Source of the DNA: Clostridium punense
GTDB taxonomy: Bacteria; Bacillota; Clostridia; Clostridiales; Clostridiaceae
Length of the DNA: 64,000 bases
Reading direction: 5' to 3'
Assembly: GCF_017874425.1 (NCBI RefSeq)
Contig: NZ_JAGGLL010000004.1
Span: 167,380-231,379, forward strand
The notes beneath the pieces were generated by a model that was given only the letters and a program-made list of their open reading frames with translations, was not told the DNA's origin and ran no database searches. Shown here in pieces: positions 31,573-40,208 of this stretch (its first letter is position 1; each line of letters opens with the position of its first letter). The position numbers and the translations under genes were made by a program.

Positions 31573-33708
31573 ATGGAATATTTAAAGATGATACCACCTA
31601 TTGTATATATAATAATTGGCGCGATAATATTACTTTTTATAGTATTAAAAGTAATAGGAATTAGAATTATACCTAGCGATTGCGTGGGAATTGTAGAGAA
31701 ATGGTGGAGCTTAAAGGGCTCAATAAAAGATGGTGGAATTATTGCATTAAATGGAGAATCAGGATTTCAGCCTAATGTATTAAGAGGAGGGTTTCATTTA
31801 AGAACACCTCTAATGTACAGAGTTTATGTTGAACCACTTATTACAATTCCACAAGGGAAAATTGGATATGTATTTGCTAGGGACGGACAACCGATGGAAC
31901 CGATTCAAACCTTAGGTAAAATTGTTAAAGAGGGAAGCAATTTTCAAGATGTGAAAGGCTTTTTACTCAATGGAGGACAAAAGGGACCTCAAAGAGGAAT
32001 ACTACGTGAAGGTACTTATGCCTTTAACTTGTCACAATTTATAATAATTACAGAAGATAAGACTTATTATCTGCCAATGAGAGATAAGGCAGAAGCAATG
32101 GCAATAGATGAAATGACAAGAATGTTAAAGGCAAGAGGTGGATTTGAACCTGTAGTGATTAGCGATGCAGAGGACACTGTAGGTGTAGTAACAGTACATG
32201 ATGGTAAGACACTGCCTGAGGGTAGCATTATTGCTCCTTCAGTTGGTGCGAATCCAAATGAAGAAGAAACTTATCATAATAATTTTCAAGATATTGAAAA
32301 GTTTTTAAGAGCTGGAGGATTTAGAGGGAAACAATACTCGACTTTAGTTGATGGAACTTACTTTATTAATAGATTGTTTGCAACTGTAGAATTTATACCT
32401 AAAACCATTATAAATATTGGAGAAGTGGGAGTTATTAACTCTTACCATGGCGAAAGAGGTATCGATGTTTCAGGAGAAGAATATAAACATGGAGAATTAG
32501 TGGCAGAAGGGTGTAGAGGTATTTGGCAGCATGCATTGGCACCAGGGAAATACGCACTTAATACCTATGCAGCAAAAGTAGTTAAGGTTCCTACAACAAA
32601 CGTAATTTTGAAGTGGATAAGTGGGCAAATCGGGGGACATAAACTGGATGAAAATTTAAAAGAAGTTTCTTTAATCACCAAGGATGCTTTTGAACCATCA
32701 CTTCCTCTTACAGTAGTATTTCATATAGATTACAAAAAAGCTTCTAGTGTTATACAAAGATTTGGAGATGTAAAAATGCTCATTGAGCAATCAATAGATC
32801 CAATGATATCAGGATATTTTAAAAATGTTGGTCAAACAATGACTTTAATAGAACTTATTCAAAACAGAAATGAAATACAACTAAGAGCATCTAATGAAAT
32901 GAAAGAAAAGTTTACTCATTATGATTTAGAGCTAGAAGAGGTTTTAATTGGTACACCTGCTCCTTCAAAGGCTGATAATAGAATAGAAACAATCTTGGCA
33001 CAACTAAGAGATAGGCAAGTTGCAAGAGAGCAAATAGAAACCTTTAATGCTCAACAAAAGTCTTCAGAAAAAGAGAAGGAATTAAATGAAGCTAGGGCTA
33101 TTGCAGCTAAGCAACAGGACTTAACAGAGTCTAATATCAATATTCAAATACAAGAAAATAAAGGTAAAGCTGAACTACAACTTGCCACTCAAGAAGCTTT
33201 GAAAATTCAGAAGTTAGCTGAGGCGAATAAATATAGGACTCAGCAGGAATCTGATGGTAGAAAGTATCAAACCATAAAAGAAGCAGAAGCACAATCTGAA
33301 AGTATTAAAAACTTGGCAAATGCTAATGCAGAAAAAATTCAGAAAGAAGCAGTAGCAAGAGCATATGAAGTTGAAAAAACAGGTACTGCAGAAGCAAGCA
33401 GAATTAAAGCTATAGGTGAATCTGAGGCCTTCCGTGAGAGAGAAGTAGGTAAAGCTAAAGGTGAAGCTTATATGGCACAAATAAAAGCTTATGGTAATCC
33501 GCAATTCTATGTAATGAAAGAAGTTATGGGTTCCTTCACTGAAGCTATAAAAGATGGAAAAATACCTTTAGTGCCAACTATCGTAATGGGTTCAGGGGAT
33601 AGTAAAATACCAAATGTATTTGAGAATATGATGTCTCTAGTTTTAACCGAAAAAATCACTGGAAAAGATTTTTTAGCTGAGGCTTTAAAAAATACAGATA
33701 AAAACTAA
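31573..33708 (+). CDS. SPFH/Band 7 (flotillin-like) membrane protein, 711 aa
   Basis: One N-terminal membrane helix (about 8-30) is followed by four related modules of the form R-G...L-x-x-G-x-Y-x-x-N (near 70-85, 140-160, 255-275 and 320-345). A Band 7/SPFH core follows (about 350-470), then a long Ala/Glu/Lys coiled coil (about 480-640) with repeated A-E-A-x-x-I-K/Q units. Flotillin-like proteins scaffold membrane microdomains. ATG 31573 is chosen over TTG 31558 because GGGAGGAG lies between them. No NfeD-type partner is next to it. The mini-ORF at 31504 lies directly before it. Confidence 0.85.
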   Translation: MEYLKMIPPIVYIIIGAIILLFIVLKVIGIRIIPSDCVGIVEKWWSLKGSIKDGGIIALNGESGFQPNVLRGGFHLRTPLMYRVYVEPLITIPQGKIGYVFARDGQPMEPIQTLGKIVKEGSNFQDVKGFLLNGGQKGPQRGILREGTYAFNLSQFIIITEDKTYYLPMRDKAEAMAIDEMTRMLKARGGFEPVVISDAEDTVGVVTVHDGKTLPEGSIIAPSVGANPNEEETYHNNFQDIEKFLRAGGFRGKQYSTLVDGTYFINRLFATVEFIPKTIINIGEVGVINSYHGERGIDVSGEEYKHGELVAEGCRGIWQHALAPGKYALNTYAAKVVKVPTTNVILKWISGQIGGHKLDENLKEVSLITKDAFEPSLPLTVVFHIDYKKASSVIQRFGDVKMLIEQSIDPMISGYFKNVGQTMTLIELIQNRNEIQLRASNEMKEKFTHYDLELEEVLIGTPAPSKADNRIETILAQLRDRQVAREQIETFNAQQKSSEKEKELNEARAIAAKQQDLTESNINIQIQENKGKAELQLATQEALKIQKLAEANKYRTQQESDGRKYQTIKEAEAQSESIKNLANANAEKIQKEAVARAYEVEKTGTAEASRIKAIGESEAFREREVGKAKGEAYMAQIKAYGNPQFYVMKEVMGSFTEAIKDGKIPLVPTIVMGSGDSKIPNVFENMMSLVLTEKITGKDFLAEALKNTDKN

Positions 33709-33746
33709 AATAAAAAAAATAAAATTTTTAAAATTATAAAATTGTA

Positions 33747-33784
33747 AAATAGAGGATGTTTTTCACGATAAACATCCTCTATTT
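33747..33784 (+). terminator. Terminator-like hairpin after the SPFH gene
   Basis: AAATAGAGGATGTTT (33747-33761) pairs perfectly with its complement at 33770-33784 with an 8-nt loop. The downstream T-tract is broken. Confidence 0.7.
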
Positions 33785-33926
33785 GTTTATGAATTTTGTT
33801 CCATGACAGTAGAAATTCTCAATTTAAGGTTATGGTTTAATAGTATTTAAGTGAAATTTCTACATAAAATACTAGAGGAATCAGCGATGATGAACAATAA
33901 GGTTAATAATAAAGGAGGGTAAATTT

Positions 33927-34283
33927 ATGTGTGATACAAAAGGAAAAGAAATGAAAAACAGAGTAGAGGAAGTTGAAAACTTAATGAATAGCTATGTAAG
34001 AACTGAAAGACATTTAGAACAACATTCTGATATAGCCTCTAAGGATCAAATTAGGCATGCACAAAATATACAAAATGAAAGATCTGAATTAATTGATACC
34101 TTAGAAAATAAAATAGCCTTTGGAAATAATGCTAATAACAACGATTTGAAAAATGTTAAGGCAAATTATGAAAAAACTCAAAAATACATTAATTATAATG
34201 CAGATCATATGTCTTCAGCGCAATTAAGTAATCTTAAAGAAAAACAAGAAAATAGACAAAACTTAATAGATTATTTAGAGTAA
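33927..34283 (+). CDS. Hypothetical helical protein with internal duplication, 118 aa
   Basis: I do not recognise the family. The protein is hydrophilic and helical, with two related halves: residues about 15-60 (Y-V-R-T-E-R-H-L-E-Q-H-S-D-I-A-S...N-E-R-S-E-L-I-D-T-L-E) and about 74-118 (Y-E-K-T-Q-K-Y-I-N-Y-N-A-D-H-M-S-S...N-R-Q-N-L-I-D-Y-L-E). Both end in an L/I-I-D-x-L-E block, which points to an old tandem duplication. There is no signal or membrane segment. An AAAGGAGGG site precedes the ATG. It lies between the SPFH gene and a Cys-rich gene on the same strand but with its own gaps. Confidence 0.55.
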   Translation: MCDTKGKEMKNRVEEVENLMNSYVRTERHLEQHSDIASKDQIRHAQNIQNERSELIDTLENKIAFGNNANNNDLKNVKANYEKTQKYINYNADHMSSAQLSNLKEKQENRQNLIDYLE

Positions 34284-34448
34284 TTGTTAGTTTGTTAATT
34301 TAAGTAAACAAAATCTATACTTCTTCATAGTATATAATAAGTGTAGCATTATTTAAAAACACCCTCTGGTTAAGTTTTAAAAATATTAAAGAGTTTTTAG
34401 GAAAAGGACATTTACGAAATTATCAGAAATGAAATTTTCCTTATACTT

Positions 34449-34489
34449 AAGAAGTTATAACCTTTACAAATGAAAGGTTGTAATTCCTT
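34449..34489 (+). promoter_or_regulatory. Long hairpin in the leader of the Cys-rich gene
   Basis: TTATAACCTTT (34455-34465) pairs with AAAGGTTGTAA (34473-34483), and the outer arms extend it to about 17 bp with one mismatch. It lies 13-20 nt before the ribosome site of the gene at 34520, so it could stabilise the mRNA or affect translation, or be a late terminator of the previous gene. Confidence 0.4.
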
Positions 34490-34519
34490 AATAAAATATA
34501 TAGAGGGAGTTTGAAGTTT

Positions 34520-34846
34520 ATGGAAAATCAAGAGTTGCTAAATGCTCTTATGAGTGATCCCGAAGTAAGAAAACTACTAGTCAAATTAAGCAAAAACGAA
34601 AATGTTAGTGCTGCACTAAATAATAGTTATACACAGGGAGCTTATTATCCCAATAATTACAATAATTATTGCCCACCAAATAATTGTAATCAAAATTCTG
34701 GGCTATTTGGTTCAGGCTTATTATTTCTACTTCCATTATTATTCTGCTTCTGCGGTGGTGGATTAAATTTTGGCTGCGGTAGAGGCAATAATAATTGCTG
34801 TTGTGATCCTTGCAGCTGCTGCAATTGTTGTGAATTTTGGTGTTAA
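34520..34846 (+). CDS. Cysteine-rich small protein, 108 aa
   Basis: The N-terminal third is helical and charged (M-E-N-Q-E-L-L-N-A-L-M-S-D-P-E-V-R-K-L-L). The middle is Asn/Tyr/Pro-rich, then comes a short hydrophobic stretch L-L-F-L-L-P-L-L-F, and the tail is packed with Cys (C-C-C-D-P-C-S-C-C-N-C-C-E-F-W-C). There are 14 Cys in all. It resembles the high-Cys chorion-like/spore-coat-like proteins annotated in clostridia, but I cannot assign a family. Disulfide cross-linking or metal binding in a spore layer is a guess. ATG 34520 is preferred to TTG 34511, which is too close to the GAGGGAG site. Confidence 0.6.
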   Translation: MENQELLNALMSDPEVRKLLVKLSKNENVSAALNNSYTQGAYYPNNYNNYCPPNNCNQNSGLFGSGLLFLLPLLFCFCGGGLNFGCGRGNNNCCCDPCSCCNCCEFWC

Positions 34847-34875
34847 TAAACTCGAAATATAACTAAAGTAAAGTT

Positions 34876-34909
34876 TGGCCATCTATACATTGTATAGATG
34901 GCCATTTTT
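34876..34909 (+). terminator. Terminator of the Cys-rich gene
   Basis: TGGCCATCTATA (34876-34887) pairs with TATAGATGGCCA (34893-34904), followed by five T. Confidence 0.9.
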
Positions 34910-34986
34910 GTTTTGAAGCGCAGAGAGCTCTTATGATATAAGTTTTAATTAGGATATTTGTAAGCTTAGACTTATGTGAAAATATG

Positions 34987-35883
34987 TTAACCTTTGGAAA
35001 AGTTCACTATATATTTAGATTCAAGCCTAACTGGCTGGTAAGTAAGTTTGGCTTTCCTTAATCCCTCAATTCCTAAGTCTTGTTCTCTGTTTATAAAAGG
35101 AACTTCACTAAAATAATTTTCTACAAAAGTTTTATTTATGAATGCATAAAGACCATTAATATTTGAATCAGCTTTTTCTACATGAATTATTGCTAGATCC
35201 TCACTGACCTTTTCACCAATGGTAAAGGCAGCAATCTTTTCATTAACATATACCACCATACCTTTAAAATCCAAATAATGACTGCTTTTTAGCATTTCTT
35301 CAATGGCTCTTAGCTCATATAAAAGATAGCCCTTACAGTCATTTTTTCGGCACCACTCCCTAGCGGCCTTAATACATTCACAAACTAATTCATCTGTAAT
35401 CGGTTCAATTCTATATGTGTTATTTTTGATAAAATTATTATAATGATTTTTTTTACTGTGCAGTTTTTTTCCTGAAAGGGAGATTAGTTTTTCACTGCTG
35501 TATATGTAATCAAAATTATCTCTATCCTCTTCCACTATTAATTTATCGCCAAAAGTTTCCTTTAAATCTTGGACAAAAGATTCCTCAGCATCTTTAAAAA
35601 GATACCCAAGGCCTTCTTTTTCTTTATATTCTTCTAAGGCTTCAACGACCTCTTTTAAGTTTTCTTTAGTATATCCCAGGGGTTCCATCATGTGATAGTT
35701 TCCTTGAAAATCAAGTTTTCTTATAATCAACATGTCTTTGAAAATAGCATAATGGATATCTAAGGCCTTCCTCCACATAAACAAACTCGTAAAAGAATAC
35801 TCACAAGTTTTAAATTTATAAGGTTTTAGATATTTATCAAATAAGGGCTTATCTTCTAATCTTAAAGGTTGAAAGTTTAACAT
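34987..35883 (-). CDS. DUF2156 (phosphatidylglycerol lysyltransferase C-terminal-like) protein
   Basis: The 298-residue soluble protein matches the DUF2156 family, which has the tandem GNAT-like fold of the MprF catalytic domain: F-Q-P-L-R-L-E-D-K-P near 3-12, E-Y-S-F-T-S-L-F-M-W-R near 28-38, K-K-N-H-Y-N-N-F-I-K near 142-151 and N-x-E-Q/R-E-Q-D-L-G-I-E-G-L-R-K-A-K near 268-282. The family also includes acyl-/aminoacyl-transferases. No membrane domain is attached, so it is not a full MprF. The start at 35883 has AGGAGG just upstream. It is divergent from cphB. The acceptor is unknown. Confidence 0.8.
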   Translation of the reverse strand: MLNFQPLRLEDKPLFDKYLKPYKFKTCEYSFTSLFMWRKALDIHYAIFKDMLIIRKLDFQGNYHMMEPLGYTKENLKEVVEALEEYKEKEGLGYLFKDAEESFVQDLKETFGDKLIVEEDRDNFDYIYSSEKLISLSGKKLHSKKNHYNNFIKNNTYRIEPITDELVCECIKAAREWCRKNDCKGYLLYELRAIEEMLKSSHYLDFKGMVVYVNEKIAAFTIGEKVSEDLAIIHVEKADSNINGLYAFINKTFVENYFSEVPFINREQDLGIEGLRKAKLTYQPVRLESKYIVNFSKG

Positions 35884-36075
35884 AATAGTTCCTCCTAGCA
35901 AAATTTAAAGCTTTAATATTTTAATCTTTGTTATAATCATAAATCTATTTATATTTAAAGGAGTAGGTAGATAAATTTTAAATATAGACTTAGTTTTTCC
36001 TACAAGAAAACAAAATAACTAAAACTTGTGAATGGTTTAAATAATATTTTATAAATTTGGGTAAATATATATCAA

Positions 36076-36094
36076 CACCATTATTATAATGGTG
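36076..36094. promoter_or_regulatory. 19-bp perfect palindrome between divergent genes
   Basis: CACCATTATTATAATGGTG is a perfect 9+1+9 palindrome about 190 bp from DUF2156 and 215 bp from cphB. A further half-site CCACCATTATA occurs at 36113-36123. The rest of the 35884-36310 gap is AT-rich and holds only the tandem repeat at 36194. Confidence 0.45.
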
Positions 36095-36193
36095 AAAAAT
36101 CCAAATTTAATTCCACCATTATATTTTATCAGATTTATAGTAAAAGTGAAAAAAACTTGTAAAAACTTCTATAAAAATATTTTTTTAGTCATA

Positions 36194-36254
36194 TTTTTAT
36201 ATTCGTAAATGAATTTCTATATTTGTAAAAGAACTAGGGGAAAAAGTGTATAAT
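36194..36254 (+). promoter_or_regulatory. Tandem 20-bp direct repeats and -10 box of the cyanophycin operon
   Basis: Two abutting 20-bp units, 36194-36213 and 36214-36233, agree at 17 of 20 positions (core TATATTYGTAAAWGAA). TATAAT lies at 36249-36254. No good -35 is present, so the repeats may be an activator site. A TGAAT-N6-ATTTG stretch across the junction loosely resembles an ARG box. Confidence 0.45.
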
Positions 36255-36310
36255 AGTTTTTTTTACTGGGAAAAATATAGAATGCGTAAAAAAAAGATGA
36301 GGTGATATGT

Positions 36311-37141
36311 TTGGAACCAAAGCTTGAAGGTAACTTAATTATCATTGGAGGAGCAGAGGATAAAAAGGGTGAAAAGGAGATATTAAAGGAGGTATGTAGC
36401 AAATTAGATAGAGAAAATGAAGAATTAGTAATTGCTACAGTAGCAACAGAACTTCCAGAGGAAGTAGGCAAAGAATATACAAAGATATTTAGAAATTTAG
36501 GTGTTAAAAAAATAAGTGTTTTAGATATACAAGAAAGAGAGCATGCTTTTGAAGAAAAAAATGTTGATATGTTAAAAGCTGCTTCAATAGTATTTTTTAC
36601 TGGTGGAGATCAATTGAAAATCACTAGCTTATTAGGAGGCACACCTTTGTACAAGGTTATAAAGGACATATACAAAGATGGGTGCGTGTTTGTTGGGACT
36701 TCAGCAGGAGCTTCTGTTATGAGTGATACTATGATCATAAGCGGTTCCGATGATGATTCTCCTAAAAAATGTACAGTAAAAATGGCTCCAGGCTTAGGTT
36801 TGATTAAAGATGTAATTATAGATCAACACTTTGCACAACGAGGAAGAGTTGGAAGGTTATTAGGGGCAATAGCTGAAAATCCAGAATGCTTAGGCATAGG
36901 AATTGATGAGGATACTGCAATTGAAGTTTGTGATAAAGGATATTTTAAAGTAATTGGTTCTAGTGCAGTGTATGTTATAGATGCAAGTAATATATCATAT
37001 ACAAATGTGTCTGAGCAAAATCCAGATGAATTATTGTCAATGTTCAATGTAAAAATGCATGTACTAAAATGTGATGATAGATTTGATTTAATTAAAAGGC
37101 AGCCATTCGAAAACAAGGAGGAAAAAAATGAAAATAAATAG
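36311..37141 (+). CDS. cphB: Cyanophycinase
   Basis: The 276-residue enzyme is a serine exopeptidase of the S51/cyanophycinase group that breaks cyanophycin into beta-Asp-Arg dipeptides. Visible marks are N-L-I-I-I-G-G-A-E-D-K near 9-19, F-F-T-G-G-D-Q near 93-99, the nucleophile elbow G-T-S-A-G-A-S with Ser131, and D-Q-H-F-A-Q-R-G-R-x-G-R-L near 170-182. There is no signal peptide, so it acts on internal granules. TTG 36311 is preferred over GTG 36302 because GAGGTGAT lies at a good distance. It overlaps cphA by 14 bp. Confidence 0.93.
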   Translation: MEPKLEGNLIIIGGAEDKKGEKEILKEVCSKLDRENEELVIATVATELPEEVGKEYTKIFRNLGVKKISVLDIQEREHAFEEKNVDMLKAASIVFFTGGDQLKITSLLGGTPLYKVIKDIYKDGCVFVGTSAGASVMSDTMIISGSDDDSPKKCTVKMAPGLGLIKDVIIDQHFAQRGRVGRLLGAIAENPECLGIGIDEDTAIEVCDKGYFKVIGSSAVYVIDASNISYTNVSEQNPDELLSMFNVKMHVLKCDDRFDLIKRQPFENKEEKNENK

Positions 37142-39773
37142 TTTTAACACTTTTGAGGGGAGAAATATATACTCACATAAAAAGTGTATTAGAATGGATT
37201 TAGATTTAGAAGGGTTTTGTGAAACGCCAAGCAAGTCCATTTCTGGTTTTAATGATAGTCTTGTCAATGCTATTCCTGAGTTAAAAACTCATCGTTGTGG
37301 TATTGATGAGGAAGGTGGTTTTGTAAAAAGATTAAATGAAGGAACATACTTAGCTCATATTTGTGAACATTGTATAATAGCTATTCAAAATCGTCTAGGG
37401 CTAGACGCAAAGTATGGAAAAGCAAGAGAAGTACAAGGGGACCATTACTATATTATATTTCAATATGTTTATCCAAACACTGCTCTCCATATTGCAAACA
37501 CTATAGTAGAGTTTATTAATTCTCTTATAAAGAAAACTAGTTATAACCTACATGAAAAGGTTGAAGAAATCAAGAAAACCCTACTAAGTGAGCAGCTAGG
37601 TCCAAGTACTCTTGCTATTTGTGAAGAAGCAAGGAAAAGAGGGATACCAACTCTAAGAATTGGAGGAGGCAGTATTTTTCAATTAGGATATGGAAAATAC
37701 GGAAAACGTATTGAAGCTACCATAGGAGAAAACACAGGAACTATTGCGGTAGATACAGCTTGTGATAAGTTTCTAACAAAACAGATTTTAGAGGTTCAAT
37801 GTTTACCAGTAGCTCCAGGAGCTAAAATAAATAATACCATAGATTTATTACATGAAGCTGAAAATATAGGTTATCCTTTAGTTTTGAAACCTCAGTTTGG
37901 AAATCAAGGCAAAGGTGTTTATGCAAATATTAAGGATGAAAAAGAATTAATTCAGTGTTTTACAAAGCTTTCAAAAGATTACAGAGATATCATTATAGAA
38001 AGATACGTTCAGGGAGATGATTATAGAGTTTGTGTAGTGGATGGAGAAGTAATAGCTGTTGCAAAGAGAATGCCTCCTTTTATTTTAGGTGATGGTAAAA
38101 GCACTATTAGTGAATTGATATCAGAGCTTAACAAGGATGTACTTAGAGGTGAAGGCCATGAAAAGCCACTAACAAAAGTTAAAATAGATGATAAAATGCT
38201 TCAACATATAGGAAAAAAAGGATATAACTTAAATACAATTCTTCAAGCAGGTGAAGAAATAACCTTAATAGAAAATGCAAATTTATCCACCGGAGGAGTA
38301 GCTTTAGATTGTACTGATATAATTTGCAGAGAAAATATTGAAATTTGCAAACGTGCAGCAATAGCAATTGGGTTAAATATTTGTGGTATTGATATAATTA
38401 CCAAGGATATTAGCAAACCTCTTTATAATGAAGGAATAATTGTTGAAGTTAATGCTGCTCCAGGAATAAGGATGCATCACTATCCTTCCATGGGAAAAAG
38501 CAGGAATGTAGCAGAAAAAATAGTTGACATGTTATTCAAGGATACTAAGGATAGTTTTCCAATTGTTTCTGTTACAGGTACTAATGGAAAAACCACAACT
38601 ACTAGACTTATTAGCCATGTGATGCAATTATCTGGTAAAAAAGTTGGAATGACTACAACTGGAGGTATATACATTAATGATAAATGTATAAGAAAAGGAG
38701 ATACTACTGGACCACAGAGTGCACGAACTATATTATTTAATAGGGAAATAGATGCCGCAGTACTAGAAACCGCAAGAGGTGGGCTAGTACGTTCTGGCTT
38801 AGCTTACGATCTTGCGGATGTTGGTGTCATAACTAATATTACAGATGACCATCTCGGTATAGATGGTATTGACACCCTTGAGAATTTGGCTCATGTAAAA
38901 TCTTTAGTTGGTGAAGCTGTAAAACCTAATGGATATGTAGTTTTGAATGCAGATGATGAAATGAGTTTAACTATTGTAGAAAGAATGAAGAGTCCTATTA
39001 TATTTTTCTCAAAAAACAAAGATAATATCTACTTAAGAAATAATATTGAAGATGGTAGCTATGGAGTGTATGTAGAAAATGGCCTTTTATGTATAGAAAA
39101 TAAGGAAGGTATAACTAATCTTATGAATATAGAAGATATTGGAATAACCTTCAATGGTAATCTTCAATATAATATAGAAAATGCTATGGCAGCTTGCAGC
39201 GCGCTAGTGGGTTTAGGTATTGATTATGACATTATAAAAAATGGATTAGCTACATTTTATTGTAATGAAGAGCTAAATCCAGGAAGATTTAATGTTTACA
39301 AAGTTGGAGAAGTTACAGTGGTGCTTGATTATGGTCACAATGTCGAGGGGTATAAAGCAGTAATTCAAGGTTTAAAAAATATGAAGAGAAATCGATTAAT
39401 AGGAATAATCGGGGTTCCAGGTGATAGATTAAATAGAAATATTGAAGATTTGGGTAAAATTTCTTCTCAATATTTTGATTATATTTACATCAAGGAAGAC
39501 TTAGATAAAAGGGGAAGAAAAGAAGGAGAGGTAGCTGAAATTCTTAAAAATGGTGTATTGTCAACAGGTTACAGTGAAAACTGTTTTGAAATTGTTTTAA
39601 ACGAAAAAGAAGCCTTAAATATTGCTATTGATAAGGGAAAACCTGGAGACGTAATAGTTGTTTTCTTTGAAGAATTTAATCCACTAGTAAATCTCATTAA
39701 AGAAAAGATTAAGGAAGTAGATATGCAAATAGAACAAAATAGTATTTACGAAAGTAAAGTAGAATTAGCATAG
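37128..39773 (+). CDS. cphA: Cyanophycin synthetase
   Basis: The 881-residue enzyme has an N-terminal domain (1-160), an ATP-grasp domain (about 220-475) that adds Asp to the backbone, and a Mur-ligase-like domain (about 480-870) that adds Arg. The latter has P-loop V-T-G-T-N-G-K-T-T-T-T near 481-491, E-T-A-R-G-G near 545 and D-D-H-L-G near 569. Length and order are as in true CphA. Its GGAGG site and start lie inside the end of cphB, so synthesis and breakdown enzymes are co-translated. Cyanophycin is a nitrogen/carbon store, in clostridia possibly linked to sporulation (inference). Confidence 0.95.
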   Translation: MKINSFNTFEGRNIYSHKKCIRMDLDLEGFCETPSKSISGFNDSLVNAIPELKTHRCGIDEEGGFVKRLNEGTYLAHICEHCIIAIQNRLGLDAKYGKAREVQGDHYYIIFQYVYPNTALHIANTIVEFINSLIKKTSYNLHEKVEEIKKTLLSEQLGPSTLAICEEARKRGIPTLRIGGGSIFQLGYGKYGKRIEATIGENTGTIAVDTACDKFLTKQILEVQCLPVAPGAKINNTIDLLHEAENIGYPLVLKPQFGNQGKGVYANIKDEKELIQCFTKLSKDYRDIIIERYVQGDDYRVCVVDGEVIAVAKRMPPFILGDGKSTISELISELNKDVLRGEGHEKPLTKVKIDDKMLQHIGKKGYNLNTILQAGEEITLIENANLSTGGVALDCTDIICRENIEICKRAAIAIGLNICGIDIITKDISKPLYNEGIIVEVNAAPGIRMHHYPSMGKSRNVAEKIVDMLFKDTKDSFPIVSVTGTNGKTTTTRLISHVMQLSGKKVGMTTTGGIYINDKCIRKGDTTGPQSARTILFNREIDAAVLETARGGLVRSGLAYDLADVGVITNITDDHLGIDGIDTLENLAHVKSLVGEAVKPNGYVVLNADDEMSLTIVERMKSPIIFFSKNKDNIYLRNNIEDGSYGVYVENGLLCIENKEGITNLMNIEDIGITFNGNLQYNIENAMAACSALVGLGIDYDIIKNGLATFYCNEELNPGRFNVYKVGEVTVVLDYGHNVEGYKAVIQGLKNMKRNRLIGIIGVPGDRLNRNIEDLGKISSQYFDYIYIKEDLDKRGRKEGEVAEILKNGVLSTGYSENCFEIVLNEKEALNIAIDKGKPGDVIVVFFEEFNPLVNLIKEKIKEVDMQIEQNSIYESKVELA

Positions 39774-39789
39774 AAGTATTACTAACTTC

Positions 39790-39830
39790 AATAAGGATAG
39801 CATCTTAAGTGCTATCCTTATTAATTTTAA
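39790..39830 (+). terminator. Terminator of the cphB-cphA operon
   Basis: AATAAGGATAGCA (39790-39802) pairs perfectly with TGCTATCCTTATT (39810-39822), then TAATTTT. Confidence 0.85.
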
Positions 39831-39859
39831 AATTAATATTAAATATAGATAATCACATT

Positions 39860-39899
39860 AATATTTGAACCATTGATTCCAAGAAGTAGTTCAAATATT
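39860..39899. repeat. Inverted repeat in the cphA-CNNM gap
   Basis: AATATTTGAAC (39860-39870) pairs with GTTCAAATATT (39889-39899) with an 18-nt centre. No gene is seen in 39831-40208. Purpose unknown. Confidence 0.4.
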
Positions 39900-40208
39900 G
39901 GAACAAAAAAGTACGGATTCTTTTCAAGCTTGAATTATTGTAAATATGTAAGTAGGTTAAGATATCAATAGATTTTTAGAGTTGAAAAGTGCCAAATATA
40001 GAGATTTTTTATTTATAAGCATTAGATTTAATAAACTCACTATTACATATATGGTTAGTAAAGTACTTAGTAAGACATAGTGTTTAAATGAGATACAAAT
40101 TGAATAATATAATTGAATTTTAGTAAAACTTAATTATATTATGTTTTTTTATTATTAATTTGAACAAACTAATAATATAGTTATTATAATTCATAAGGGA
40201 GGAAACTA

